Positions 15,352 to 24,577 of a stretch of 64,000 bases of DNA are shown here, piece by piece (the first letter of the stretch is position 1; every line of letters begins with the position of its first letter). The position numbers and the translations under genes are program-made. The stretch comes from Gemmatimonas sp. Its GTDB lineage: Bacteria; Gemmatimonadota; Gemmatimonadetes; Gemmatimonadales; Gemmatimonadaceae. The DNA lies in assembly GCF_031426495.1 (NCBI RefSeq), contig NZ_JANPLK010000083.1, forward strand, positions 56,941 through 120,940. The letters are read 5' to 3'. A model generated the notes under the pieces. It searched no databases. It was not told where the DNA came from and saw only the letters and a program-made list of their open reading frames with translations.

Positions 15352-16421
15352 CCACGATGCAAGTACGCCACCTCGGTTTCAAGATCGTCCGCACCATGCT
15401 CGTCACTGCCGGCTTGCTGTTGTTGCCGGTCATGGCCCGCGCGCAGAACGACATCAAGATTCGTGATCTCACGAGTGCCGAGGGTGCGCTCCCGGTGCGC
15501 CTGGTGGGCTACGGACTCGCCGTCGGACTCGATGGCACCGGTGACCGCGCTATCGGCGGACAGACCGCCGGCCCCACGATTCAGAGCGTTATCAACATCC
15601 TGCGTCGCTTCAACATCGAAGTGCCGGCCGATCTCATTCGTATGCGCAACGTCGCGGCCGTGCTGGTGACCGCTGAAGTGTCGCCGTATCTGCGCGCTGG
15701 TGGCCGCTTCGAAGTGAACGTCGCCTCCATGGGTGATGCGCGCTCGCTGCGTGGTGGCACGCTCTACATGACGCCGCTCGTGGCCGATGCCAGTGGCGCG
15801 CCACTCGCGTCGGCGCAGGGTTCGCTGTTGGTGAGTGATGGCGGTGCGGCCACGCGCTACATGCCGTCGCATGAAACGTCGGCGCGCATTCCTACGGGTG
15901 GCGTGCTCGAAGCCGATCTCCCGCGCCCGGCCATCGTCGCCACCTCGCGCTTGCTGCTGCGCGAACCCGATCTTGGTACGGCCACGCGCATCGCCATCGC
16001 CATCAACGCCACGTACGGCGATAAGACCGCCACCGTGGAAGACGAAGGCTCGGTGATCGTGACGCTGCCTGATTCCGTGCAGAAGCCGACCGCGCTGGCC
16101 CGCATTCGTGATCTCGCCGTCAAGCCGGAGTCGCGTCCGCGCATCATCATCGACGGCAAGGACGGCACCGTGGTGGCCGGCGGCGAGATGATCGTCGGCT
16201 CGGCAACCGTGAGTCACGGCGCCATCACCCTGGCCATTGGTACCGAAACGGCCAACGACACCACGGCGATTCCGGGCAGTGTCCGCCTGCCGGCTGGTAT
16301 TCCCGTGCAGCGTGTGGCGTCGGCCCTGCATGCCGTGCGGACGCCACCGAATGAGATCGCCGCCATCTTTGCCGCCCTCCGCGAAGTGGGCGCTATCACC
16401 GCCGAGGTCATCGTTCGATGA
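15348..16421 (+). CDS. flgI: Flagellar P-ring protein FlgI
   Basis: FlgI forms the P-ring in the peptidoglycan layer. The 357-residue product has a signal peptide (end VMARAQ), then IKIRDLTSAEGALPVRLVGYGLAVGLDGTGD, QSVINILRRFNIEVPADLIRMRNVAAV and the final segment NEIAAIFAALREVGAITAEVIVR, all typical. It overlaps flgH and flgJ by four bases each (ATGA), so the three are likely translated together. Confidence 0.96.
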   Translation: MTTMQVRHLGFKIVRTMLVTAGLLLLPVMARAQNDIKIRDLTSAEGALPVRLVGYGLAVGLDGTGDRAIGGQTAGPTIQSVINILRRFNIEVPADLIRMRNVAAVLVTAEVSPYLRAGGRFEVNVASMGDARSLRGGTLYMTPLVADASGAPLASAQGSLLVSDGGAATRYMPSHETSARIPTGGVLEADLPRPAIVATSRLLLREPDLGTATRIAIAINATYGDKTATVEDEGSVIVTLPDSVQKPTALARIRDLAVKPESRPRIIIDGKDGTVVAGGEMIVGSATVSHGAITLAIGTETANDTTAIPGSVRLPAGIPVQRVASALHAVRTPPNEIAAIFAALREVGAITAEVIVR

Positions 16422-16774
16422 TCGACCGCATCAATGCCCGTAGCATGCAGAGCGCGAGCGCGCCCGCGGCCCCACTGTCCGCGAAGGATCAGCGGGACGC
16501 CACGCTCATGAAGTCCGCCAGTCAGCTCGAAGGCATGTTCGTCCAGCAACTTTACAAGGCGATGCGCGAGACCGTTCCGCAGCAGGAAGGAATCGTTTCA
16601 GGTGGGGCCGGAGAGGACATCTTCACCGGACTCCTGGATCAGCACCTTGCTGCCGAGACTCCCAAGCAGTGGGAGCATGGGATCGCGCAGGCGCTCTACC
16701 GACAGCTGCGTCACGGCCTCCCCGCTGACGCACCCCAGGACTCCGTGACCACTCCTGATTCAAACACCCGCTGA
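16418..16774 (+). CDS. flgJ: Rod-binding protein FlgJ, N-terminal domain only
   Basis: The 118-residue product matches the FlgJ rod-cap domain: ASQLEGMFVQQLYKAMRETVPQ, followed by a GGAGEDIFTGLLDQHLA segment. The muramidase domain fused to FlgJ in enterics is absent, as in many phyla, so another lytic enzyme must open the peptidoglycan. Overlaps with flgI (ATGA) and with flgN (one base) show coupling. Confidence 0.92.
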   Translation: MIDRINARSMQSASAPAAPLSAKDQRDATLMKSASQLEGMFVQQLYKAMRETVPQQEGIVSGGAGEDIFTGLLDQHLAAETPKQWEHGIAQALYRQLRHGLPADAPQDSVTTPDSNTR

Positions 16775-17319
16775 TGTCGACGATGACACTCTTCCCACAA
16801 GAACCCGCACCCCGCCTCGGCGTACCGACCGGGGCACTGCTGGATGCGCTGCACGATGCGCTGATCAGCGAGCGTAAGCTGCTCGATGATCTCATCGGGC
16901 AGATGCGGCGCCAGCGCGCGTCGGTCGCGGCGGATGACATCGAAGGCGTGGATGAAAGCACCTTTGCCACGCACCGCATTCTCGCCACGCTCGGTCAGGC
17001 GCGTACGCGTCGCCGGCAGCTCAACATCCTGCTGGGCGGGTCCGAAGACTGCACGTTGCGCGAACTCGAAGACATGCTCGGCGACCAGGTCGACACGCGA
17101 CTGCGCGATGCGCGGTTGCGTCTTACGCAGGCCGCCGATCTCCTCACTCGCGAAGTGGGCATGAACCGCAAGCTGCTTCGCGAAGCGCTGACCAATACTG
17201 ACCAGCATGTGCGCACCCTCGTGGGCGCCCCTGCCCTGCCCACCACATATGCCACCGAAGGGTTGGCCGCGCCCACCAGCGGTGCGCCTCGTGGTGTGCT
17301 CGTGAACCGGACCGCCTGA
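16774..17319 (+). CDS. flgN: FlgN-type flagellar export chaperone
   Basis: The 181-residue, largely helical protein has the FlgN pattern LLDALHDALISERKLLDDLIGQMRRQRASV, followed by the second long helix with LGQARTRRRQLNILLGG. FlgN chaperones the hook-filament junction proteins FlgK and FlgL to FlhA. Its position immediately before flgK, two bases away, supports the call. Sequence conservation in this family is low. Confidence 0.8.
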   Translation: MSTMTLFPQEPAPRLGVPTGALLDALHDALISERKLLDDLIGQMRRQRASVAADDIEGVDESTFATHRILATLGQARTRRRQLNILLGGSEDCTLRELEDMLGDQVDTRLRDARLRLTQAADLLTREVGMNRKLLREALTNTDQHVRTLVGAPALPTTYATEGLAAPTSGAPRGVLVNRTA

Positions 17320-17320
17320 C

Positions 17321-18769
17321 ATGTCCTCCGGCCTGTTGAGCATTGCGCGCACAGCGCTTCTCACGCACCAATCCGCGCTCCAGACGATCTCGCAGAACAT
17401 CGCGAACGCGGAGACGCCGGGCTATTCGCGCCAGGAAGCGATACTCGCCGCCAACGTGCCGGTTCGCATGCCGTACGGCAACGTCGGCACCGGCGTACAT
17501 GTGGAAACGATCATCCGCAAGCGCGACCTGCTGCTCGACGATAGCTACCGCTCAGCCAGCACGCTGGCCGGCGGTGCCGAAATGCGTCGTGATCTCCTGG
17601 GTCAGGTGGAAAGCGTGTTCGGCGAACCGAGCGACGCCGGCATGGCCAGTGCGCTCGACGCGTTCTGGGGCTCGTGGAGCGACCTCTCCGCGTCGCCGAG
17701 CAGCCTGTCGGCGCGATCGGTCGTGCAGCAGCGTGGTCGCCAGGTGGCGCAGCTGTTCAACGAGTACGACACGCAGCTCACGCAGCAGCGCACGTCGACG
17801 CTGGAGCGACTGCAGAATACCGTGAGCACGATCAACTCGATCGCCACGCAGGTGGCTGAGTTAAACACGCGCATCATCACGTCGGAGAGCAACGGCAACA
17901 CCAACAACGACTTGCGCGATCTGCGCGACATGAAGCTCGACGAGCTCTCGAAGATCGCCGGCACGCGGGTTATTCCGCAGCTCGACGGCGGTGTGTCGGT
18001 ACTCATCGGCAATTCCACGCTGGTGCAGGGGGATACGGCGCGTCCGCTTTCGCTGAAGCTGGAGATGCCGGATCCCATGCCGGCCACGCCGCTCACCGAT
18101 GTGAACGTGCGGATTCAGCTCGGCAACTCACCCGACCGCCTCGCGCCCTTGGCTGGCGAGCTCAAGTCGATGGTCGACGTGTTGAATGTCGATATTCCCG
18201 AGGCGCGCAGCCGCTTGGATGCCATGGCCGCGCAGTTCACGACCGCTGTGAACAACGTGCACACCACCGGCTACTCGTTCACCGGCAATACGGTGCCGGG
18301 TACCGCCGCCGGCAACTTCTTTGCCGCGGGCACCGTCACCAACCCGGTCACTGCGGCGACGATCCGGGTCGACAGCGCCATTCTGAACGACCCGCTCAAG
18401 ATCGCCGCCAGCGGCAACGCGAACGGTCCGACCGACAACAGCGTGGCGCAGGGGCTGGCTGGCCTGCGGATCGTCGATGATACGGTCAACTGGACGTCGA
18501 GCACCGGTGCCACCGAGTCGGGCTCATTCTTAAGCTTCTTCCGCAGCATGGTCACGCGAATCGGCATTGATTCCGCCGCCGCGACCGACAATGCCACCGT
18601 GTACCGCAGTCTGGCCGATCAGGCCGACGCCCGCCGCCAGTCGGTCAGTGGCGTGAGTACCGACGAGGAACTGGTGAACATGATGCGCGTGCAGCAGTCT
18701 TATCAGGCGGCCACGAAGATGATCAAAGTGGCCGATGATATGATGCAAACGCTTCTCTCACTGGTCTGA
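17321..18769 (+). CDS. flgK: Flagellar hook-associated protein 1 FlgK
   Basis: FlgK joins hook to filament. The 482-residue product begins GLLSIARTALLTHQSALQTISQNIANAETPGYSRQE, has the long coiled segment after AQLFNEYDTQLTQQR, and ends with EELVNMMRVQQSYQAATKMIKVADDMMQTLLSL, all FlgK hallmarks. flgL normally follows but is absent here; csrA comes next after six bases. Confidence 0.96.
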   Translation: MSSGLLSIARTALLTHQSALQTISQNIANAETPGYSRQEAILAANVPVRMPYGNVGTGVHVETIIRKRDLLLDDSYRSASTLAGGAEMRRDLLGQVESVFGEPSDAGMASALDAFWGSWSDLSASPSSLSARSVVQQRGRQVAQLFNEYDTQLTQQRTSTLERLQNTVSTINSIATQVAELNTRIITSESNGNTNNDLRDLRDMKLDELSKIAGTRVIPQLDGGVSVLIGNSTLVQGDTARPLSLKLEMPDPMPATPLTDVNVRIQLGNSPDRLAPLAGELKSMVDVLNVDIPEARSRLDAMAAQFTTAVNNVHTTGYSFTGNTVPGTAAGNFFAAGTVTNPVTAATIRVDSAILNDPLKIAASGNANGPTDNSVAQGLAGLRIVDDTVNWTSSTGATESGSFLSFFRSMVTRIGIDSAAATDNATVYRSLADQADARRQSVSGVSTDEELVNMMRVQQSYQAATKMIKVADDMMQTLLSLV

Positions 18770-18775
18770 TACGCG

Positions 18776-19027
18776 ATGCTCATCCTCGGACGTCGCGAAG
18801 GCGACTCGATCATCATTGACGGCGGGATTCGGATCGTCGTCGTGTCCTGCGACCGCGGCGGCGTCCGCATCGGCATCGATGCGCCCAGCCACGTCAAGAT
18901 TCTGCGCGGCGAGATTGCCGATCAGGTCAAGTCGGAGAACGAGCGGGCGGCCGCCCCGGTGGCCACGGCATGGCTGGCCGCGCTTGGCGCGCCGACGAGT
19001 GCGCCGGCACCCGAGCCGGACGCCTGA
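18776..19027 (+). CDS. csrA: Carbon storage regulator CsrA
   Basis: CsrA binds GGA-containing mRNA leaders and in many bacteria represses flagellin translation. The first 55 residues are a full CsrA domain (MLILGRREGDSIIIDGGIRI ... VRIGIDAPSHVKILRGEI). An Ala/Pro-rich tail brings the length to 83. fliW, the antagonist usually next to csrA in Gram-positives, is not adjacent. It is the last gene of the flgF unit and converges with the kinase-like gene after 14 bases. Confidence 0.95.
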   Translation: MLILGRREGDSIIIDGGIRIVVVSCDRGGVRIGIDAPSHVKILRGEIADQVKSENERAAAPVATAWLAALGAPTSAPAPEPDA

Positions 19028-19041
19028 TGTCTGCGGGCGCG

Positions 19042-19710
19042 TTAGCCGATGCGGCGCGAGGCCTTCAAGGTGGGCAGCTCGATGAGGCAGCCGTAGGGAT
19101 AGGCGTGTCCGTGTCCGTTGCTCCGCGCCAACAGCCAGCTGATCGCGCCCGCGTCGAGCGCCAGCGCATCGGCGTCGCCCTCACCAGTGCTGCCGTCGGT
19201 GGACACCTCGATGCGCACGACATCGCCTTCGGTGGAGAGCGCCATGCGGACACTCGCCCGCGCGGTGCCGTCGCGGCCCGTTGCCACGCGACAGGCTGCC
19301 GTCATGGCCACACACAGCGCGTGCTGCAACGCCAATGGATCGGCTCGCACCGGCTGCACGTCGTCGGCGACCACCACGGTACAGCCCACGTCCCGGTATT
19401 CGGGATGGTGCTCGAACAGCGCCAGGGCAGCGCGCACACTGTCGCCGGGCATCAGGGGCTCGAGATCGGCGTCGTCACGTCGCGGCAGCTGTCGCAACTG
19501 CTCCAGCAATCCGTCCAAGCGGTCGGCATCCATGCGCAATCCGGTGAGCACGCGCTCGTCGGGAACACGCGTCGAATCGAAGAGCGCGGCGATGGCCGAG
19601 ACCGTCGCCACGCGATTGCTGAACGCATGTGCCAACCCGCGAAGCAAATCGTCATGTACCGAGAGCCAGCGCGCCGCCCCCACGTCGCTGCTCACGTCTG
19701 ATCTTTCCAC
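19042..19710 (-). CDS. Histidine-kinase-like pseudokinase (ChpT-like architecture)
   Basis: A 222-residue protein starts at GTG with a GGAG site about 6 bases upstream. Residues 15-75 resemble a dimerisation/phosphoacceptor helix pair with an H-box-like stretch (LLRGLAHAFSNRVATVSAI). Residues 90-215 resemble a degenerate ATPase domain: the N-box asparagine is missing (HALCVAMTAAC) and no DTGxG or GxGLG box is visible. There is no sensor or membrane domain. This layout is like ChpT-type phosphotransferases rather than an active kinase. Its GTG is 21 bases from the divergent motA start. Confidence 0.6.
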   Translation of the reverse strand: MERSDVSSDVGAARWLSVHDDLLRGLAHAFSNRVATVSAIAALFDSTRVPDERVLTGLRMDADRLDGLLEQLRQLPRRDDADLEPLMPGDSVRAALALFEHHPEYRDVGCTVVVADDVQPVRADPLALQHALCVAMTAACRVATGRDGTARASVRMALSTEGDVVRIEVSTDGSTGEGDADALALDAGAISWLLARSNGHGHAYPYGCLIELPTLKASRRIG

Positions 19711-19731
19711 TCGCACTCCAGGATCTGCCGC

Positions 19732-20589
19732 GTGTTTGTCATCATAGGCCTGGTCATCGTGATGGGCTCCGTCATCGGTGGCTATTTGATGCACCATGGC
19801 GAGTTCGCCGTGCTCATCCAGCCCAACGAGTTTCTCATTCTCGGTGGTGCGGGACTTGGCTCCATGATCATTGCCAATCCGCCCGCGGTCCTGAAGGGTG
19901 TGGTGTCGCAGGCGCTTGGCCTGCTCAAGCCGAATCCGTTCGGTGCCACGGCCTATGCCGAACTGCTGCAGGTACTCTACGAGATCTTCCAGAAGGCCCG
20001 CAAGGATGGACTGGTCGGTCTTGAGTCGCACATCGAAAATCCCGAGTCCAGCGACATCTTCCAGAAGTATCCGTCGTTCATGGGCAACCACCACGCGGTG
20101 TCGCTGTTGTGCGATACGCTCAAGGTGCTCCTCACCGGCACCGTGGAAGACCATAATCTGGCCGAGATCCTCGACGTCGACCTCGAGAAGCATCATCACG
20201 AGGCGATGCTGGTGCCCAGCGCCGTGACCGCCGTCGGCGACGCCATGCCGGGTTTCGGTATCGTGGCCGCCGTCCTCGGCGTGATCATCACGATGGGCTC
20301 GATCGGTGGCGCCGCCTCCGAAATCGGTGAGAAGGTCGCCGCCGCGCTCGTCGGAACGTTTCTCGGCATTCTGCTCGCGTACGGCGTGTTCGGTCCGATC
20401 GCCAAGGCGATGGAGAATCGCATCGCCGCCGAACATGACTACATGCTCTGCGTGCGCACCGCGCTGCTGTCGTTCGCTCGAGGCGACGCACCGATGACCG
20501 CCGTGGAATTTGCCCGCCGCAACGTCGAACCGCACGAGCGCCCGAGCTTCACCGAGCTCGAAGAGCTGACGCGCAAGAAGGCCGCGTAA
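19732..20589 (+). CDS. motA: Flagellar stator protein MotA
   Basis: MotA is the four-helix stator subunit that conducts protons with MotB. The 285-residue product shows the first helix VFVIIGLVIVMGSVIGGYLM, the cytoplasmic loop with charged residues (about 85-150), and the DAMPGFGIVAAVLGVIITMG segment carrying the conserved prolines. The start is GTG with AGGA eight bases upstream. motB follows after four bases. Confidence 0.95.
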   Translation: MFVIIGLVIVMGSVIGGYLMHHGEFAVLIQPNEFLILGGAGLGSMIIANPPAVLKGVVSQALGLLKPNPFGATAYAELLQVLYEIFQKARKDGLVGLESHIENPESSDIFQKYPSFMGNHHAVSLLCDTLKVLLTGTVEDHNLAEILDVDLEKHHHEAMLVPSAVTAVGDAMPGFGIVAAVLGVIITMGSIGGAASEIGEKVAAALVGTFLGILLAYGVFGPIAKAMENRIAAEHDYMLCVRTALLSFARGDAPMTAVEFARRNVEPHERPSFTELEELTRKKAA

Positions 20590-20593
20590 TACC

Positions 20594-21460
20594 ATGGCTC
20601 CGCGCGGTGGCAAGAAGATCATCATCGTCAAGAAGAAGGTCGCCGGACACGGCGGCCATCACGGCGGCTCATGGAAGGTGGCGTACGCCGACTTCGTGAC
20701 CGCCATGATGGCGTTCTTCATGGTGATGTGGATTCTTGGCATGGACGACAAGACGAAGCAGGCCATCGAGGGCTACTTCGCCAATCCCGTCGGCTACAAG
20801 AAGGGCTACGGCGCCGGTTCGAGTCCGCTCTCCACTGGCACCGCGCCCACCAACGTGCAGAAGACGCCGCTGCGCATGATCGTGCGCAGCACCGAGCAGC
20901 GCACGTTCGAGCAGCTCAAGAACGCGATCCTCGAAAAGGTCGCCGCGAACGATTCGCTGAAGTCACTCAAGGCCCTGGTCGACGTGCAGGTCACGAACGA
21001 CGGCCTGCGCATCGAGCTCGTGGAAACAGGTGCCGGCGACGTGTATTTCCCGACCGGCTCGGCCAAGATGAAATCGCCGACGATGCTCGCCCTGCAGCTG
21101 ATCGGCACCGAGCTCGCCACGCTGCAGCACCCCGTGATTCTCGAAGGCCATACCGACGCCGCGCAATTTGGCGCCGCCGGTGGCACCTACGGGAACTGGG
21201 AGCTCTCCGCCGATCGCGCCAACGCCGCCCGCCGCGTCCTCGAAGGCGTCGGATTGAACGAAGGGCGCATCGTGGAAGTGCGCGGCTACGCCGCCACCAA
21301 GCCGCGTATCCTCGATGATCCGCTTTCGGCTGCCAATCGGCGTATCTCGATCCTGCTGCCGTTCAGCGTGGTACCAGATGGGGCCGCGGACGCCGCGACG
21401 ATGGCGCAGTACAAGACGGACTCGATGCGGGCGAATATTTCGAAGAGGGTTGCGCGGTAA
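20594..21460 (+). CDS. motB: Flagellar stator protein MotB
   Basis: MotB anchors the stator to peptidoglycan and carries the ion-binding aspartate. In the 288-residue product the single membrane helix contains WKVAYADFVTAMMAFFMVMW, with Asp in the proton-type context. A plug-like segment follows, and the C-terminal OmpA domain includes ILEGHTDAAQFG and NWELSADRANAARRVLE. It is paired with motA and converges on the EAL-HDOD gene across a repeat-filled gap. Confidence 0.95.
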   Translation: MAPRGGKKIIIVKKKVAGHGGHHGGSWKVAYADFVTAMMAFFMVMWILGMDDKTKQAIEGYFANPVGYKKGYGAGSSPLSTGTAPTNVQKTPLRMIVRSTEQRTFEQLKNAILEKVAANDSLKSLKALVDVQVTNDGLRIELVETGAGDVYFPTGSAKMKSPTMLALQLIGTELATLQHPVILEGHTDAAQFGAAGGTYGNWELSADRANAARRVLEGVGLNEGRIVEVRGYAATKPRILDDPLSAANRRISILLPFSVVPDGAADAATMAQYKTDSMRANISKRVAR

Positions 21461-21467
21461 GGGCGAA

Positions 21468-21563
21468 GTAGGGAGTACGGGGTCGGGAGTATGGGGTCCG
21501 TACTCCGTACTCCGTACTCCATACCCCTTACTCCATACCCCGTACCCCGTACCTCTTACTCCG
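21468..21563. repeat. TACTCCG heptamer array with inverted partner units
   Basis: Nine uninterrupted heptamers (TACTCCG, TACTCCG, TACTCCA, TACCCCT, TACTCCA, TACCCCG, TACCCCG, TACCTCT, TACTCCG) run from 21501 to 21563. Bases 21468-21500 carry reverse-complement units (AGTACGG, AGTATGG), so the whole can fold back. The array fills the gap between convergent motB and the EAL-HDOD gene and includes the latter's stop codon. It may work as a two-way terminator. Confidence 0.8.
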
Positions 21564-22821
21564 CCGTTGTTGTAAGCCGTTGCGTAGCCCACAAAGCGGC
21601 ATCGGCGTACAGCCCCGCGAGCTCGGCCCGCAGCGCGATCGCCACGCTGTCATCGGCATCGACCTCGGCCCACTCACCGCGTTCGTACGCGTCGGCGAGG
21701 CGCAGAACCGGCGCATGCGGTCCGGTACCTTTGAGTAGCGCGTCGCGCACATCCACGCTGACCGGGAGCCGCTCCAGCACGGAGTCCATCGGCAGACCGA
21801 GCAGCGCGTCCATGCGCGAGAGCAGTCCCACCAGGAAGCGCGCCGACGGGTCGCCGGAGAGTCCGTGCGCGGTCACCGTTTCGCAGAAGCGGCCGCGCAC
21901 GAGGGCGTTCACCACGGCCTCGTGGGCCACCGGGCTCTGGGCGCCGACGGTGGCGATGAGCATGATGAGCATCCAGCGCGACAATGCCTCACGGCCGATG
22001 AGACGGATCGCGTAGGGAATCGAATCGACTGAGCGGGCCCCGAACGAGGCCGAGTTCACGATGCGCAGCAGCGAGAGCGAGAGCGACGGATGGCTGCGGA
22101 ACGCTTCCTCGAGCGCGGAGTCCGTGACATCGGGCTCGTTGAGCAGGGCCATGATGTTGAACACCGTGGCGTGCTGCACGTTGACGGCGCGTCCGTCGAG
22201 TGTTTCCGGGCGACTGAACACATAGCCCTGAAAGAGCACGCACCCCATCGTCTCGCAGGCGTGCAGCATCTCGGCCGTTTCCACCCGCTCGGCGAGCACC
22301 GTGAGCCCCCGCGCGTTGAGCCGCGCCACCGTGGGGGCGAGTTCCTCGGCAGTTTTCCCGAGGACATCCAACTTCACGATACTGGCAAACGGCAGGAGCG
22401 GGTCGAGCGACGGGCGCGAGTCATAGTCGTCGAGCGCCAGCCGATACCCTTCCGCCACGGCACGCTCGCAGGCGTCGACTACCGCCGCGTCGCCGTCGAT
22501 CGTTTCGAGCAGTTCCAGCACCACCGCCGTCGGGTCGAAGATCTTGTAAAGTTCGCCCAGCAGGTGTTCTCGGGTAATGTTCACGAACGCCGTAGTGCCC
22601 GCGGTCAGCCGATCGAGGCCGATCGACAGCAGGGCGTGCAACGCCGTATCGCCGCACATGTGCGATTCCGACAGGCCAGTCGCCTGCGTGGCATCCCGGT
22701 GCGCCCGATACAACAGCTCATACGCCACCCGTCGTCGATTGGTATCGAAGATTGGCTGGCGCGCAATGAACACGTGTTGCGCCGTTGGTGGCGGCGTCAC
22801 GTCGACTTCGGTGTAACTCAT
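21556..22821 (-). CDS. EAL-HDOD signalling protein, EAL site degenerate
   Basis: The 421-residue cytoplasmic protein resembles CdgJ/YuxH. The N-terminal half is an EAL fold, but the EAL motif reads ELL (RRVAYELLYR) and other metal-binding positions are not conserved, so c-di-GMP hydrolysis is unlikely. The C-terminal half is an HDOD domain (NIMALLNEPDVTDSALEEAFRSHPSLSLSLLRIVNSASFG). Homologues of this layout affect motility, which fits its place beside motAB. ATG 22821 is chosen because the frame's further 34 residues upstream are compositionally odd. Confidence 0.85.
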   Translation of the reverse strand: MSYTEVDVTPPPTAQHVFIARQPIFDTNRRRVAYELLYRAHRDATQATGLSESHMCGDTALHALLSIGLDRLTAGTTAFVNITREHLLGELYKIFDPTAVVLELLETIDGDAAVVDACERAVAEGYRLALDDYDSRPSLDPLLPFASIVKLDVLGKTAEELAPTVARLNARGLTVLAERVETAEMLHACETMGCVLFQGYVFSRPETLDGRAVNVQHATVFNIMALLNEPDVTDSALEEAFRSHPSLSLSLLRIVNSASFGARSVDSIPYAIRLIGREALSRWMLIMLIATVGAQSPVAHEAVVNALVRGRFCETVTAHGLSGDPSARFLVGLLSRMDALLGLPMDSVLERLPVSVDVRDALLKGTGPHAPVLRLADAYERGEWAEVDADDSVAIALRAELAGLYADAALWATQRLTTTAE

Positions 22822-22914
22822 ACGGGACCCGGGTTCGTCATCATACCATCGACTATCGTCGTGATCATGCGGCAACTTCAATCCGAACGGCCAGCAGGGA
22901 TAAAGCGTTTCGTC

Positions 22915-23784
22915 GTGCGGCACAGTATCGCACGGTGTCTGACTTTATCAATGTTTGTGATGGCCGGATGTCGCGATCGTGATGCACAGACGTCGGCCGT
23001 CGACTCGCTGCTGGCCCGGGATCTCACGCTAGCCGCCGGCGACGCGCCGGTCCGGCCGCTTCCCGCCCAGATCGGTGACACCGCTCTTGCTACCCCGAGC
23101 GCTCCCGCTCGGACCACGCCGCAAACAGTTCCCCAAGCAGTTCGCCCTTCTTCGCGCCCTTCGCGTGCTCCGCGACCTTCGCGTCAAGCGGTAGAGCCCG
23201 CCTCGGCACCAGCGCCCGTCGCCGAGGCACTATCCACGTCACCAGCCACGACACCGGCCGCAACCCCAGGCCCGACCCGCGGTCTCGCCTCCGGCACCGC
23301 ACTTTCCGGAAAGACCAACGCCGCCATCTGCTCGCTGGCCAATCGCCCCGGCGATCGCATTGTGGCTGAGCTCGCCGAGGCGGTGAACGGACCCGACGGC
23401 GCGTCGCTCCCGGTGGGTACGCCGATCCTGGTGGAGATGGCGCCGCCCGCCGCCGACGGCCGCTTCGTGTTCCGCGTGCGCAGCGTGCAGGTGAACGGGG
23501 AACTCGTGCCCGTGCAGGGCACCGTGCGGGTGGGCGACGATGTGGCCATCACCGAGCGCCAGGTCTCGAAGGGCGGCGACAAGGGCAAGGTCATCACCGG
23601 CGCCATCATCGGCGCCATCGCCGGACGCGTGCTCGGCGGCGGCACCCGCGGTACTGTCATCGGAGCTGCCGGCGGTGCCGCCGCGGGAACCATTGCCGCC
23701 GCCCGCAATTCACAGACGGAGCGCTGTCTTCCCGCTGGCGCGTCTCTCACCGTCACGCTCTCCGCACCACTCGTTTTTCCGTAG
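22915..23784 (+). CDS. Glycine-zipper lipoprotein with Pro/Ala/Ser linker
   Basis: The 289-residue predicted lipoprotein has signal peptide RHSIARCLTLSMFVMAGC with lipobox VMAGC. A disordered Pro/Ala/Ser/Arg linker spans about residues 40-130, then a beta-rich domain with NRPGDRIVAELAEAVNG. Near the end is a glycine zipper (GAIIGAIAGRVLGGG) often found in outer-membrane-associated proteins. GTG 22915 gives a clean signal peptide; ATG 22867 in frame is an alternative. Part of the linker (23141-23187) is written in CTTCGCG-type repeat units. Confidence 0.7.
   Translation: MRHSIARCLTLSMFVMAGCRDRDAQTSAVDSLLARDLTLAAGDAPVRPLPAQIGDTALATPSAPARTTPQTVPQAVRPSSRPSRAPRPSRQAVEPASAPAPVAEALSTSPATTPAATPGPTRGLASGTALSGKTNAAICSLANRPGDRIVAELAEAVNGPDGASLPVGTPILVEMAPPAADGRFVFRVRSVQVNGELVPVQGTVRVGDDVAITERQVSKGGDKGKVITGAIIGAIAGRVLGGGTRGTVIGAAGGAAAGTIAAARNSQTERCLPAGASLTVTLSAPLVFP
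23141..23187. repeat. CTTCGCG-type repeat inside a coding region
   Basis: Four CTTCGCG/CTCCGCG-like units in about 47 bases, matching the right arm of the intergenic hairpin at 27326-27365. Here they encode the Ser/Arg/Pro part of the lipoprotein linker. The reading frame is kept, suggesting the repeat was accepted as spacer sequence. Confidence 0.6.
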
Positions 23785-23803
23785 AATTCTGAAGAGTACG
23801 CCG

Positions 23804-23834
23804 TACTCCTTACCCCGTACCCCGTACTCCCTAC
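23804..23834. repeat. TACTCC heptamer array before the ABC ATPase
   Basis: TACTCCT, TACCCCG, TACCCCG, TACTCCC and a partial unit, preceded by an inverted partial unit (GAGTACG). It fills nearly all of the 59-base gap between the lipoprotein stop and the ABC ATPase start, leaving no room for a normal ribosome-binding site. Confidence 0.75.
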
Positions 23835-23843
23835 TGTTTGTTC

Positions 23844-24575
<732 letters not shown>

Positions 24576-24577
24576 AC

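Noticed and set aside
19711..20631. Extension of the pseudokinase frame across motA
   Set aside because: The extra 300 residues are His/Asp-rich shadow of motA; a good GTG with GGAG lies at 19710.
22090..22866. Long plus-strand frame before the lipoprotein
   Set aside because: It is antisense to the EAL-HDOD gene and has no signal peptide; the lipoprotein signal starts later.
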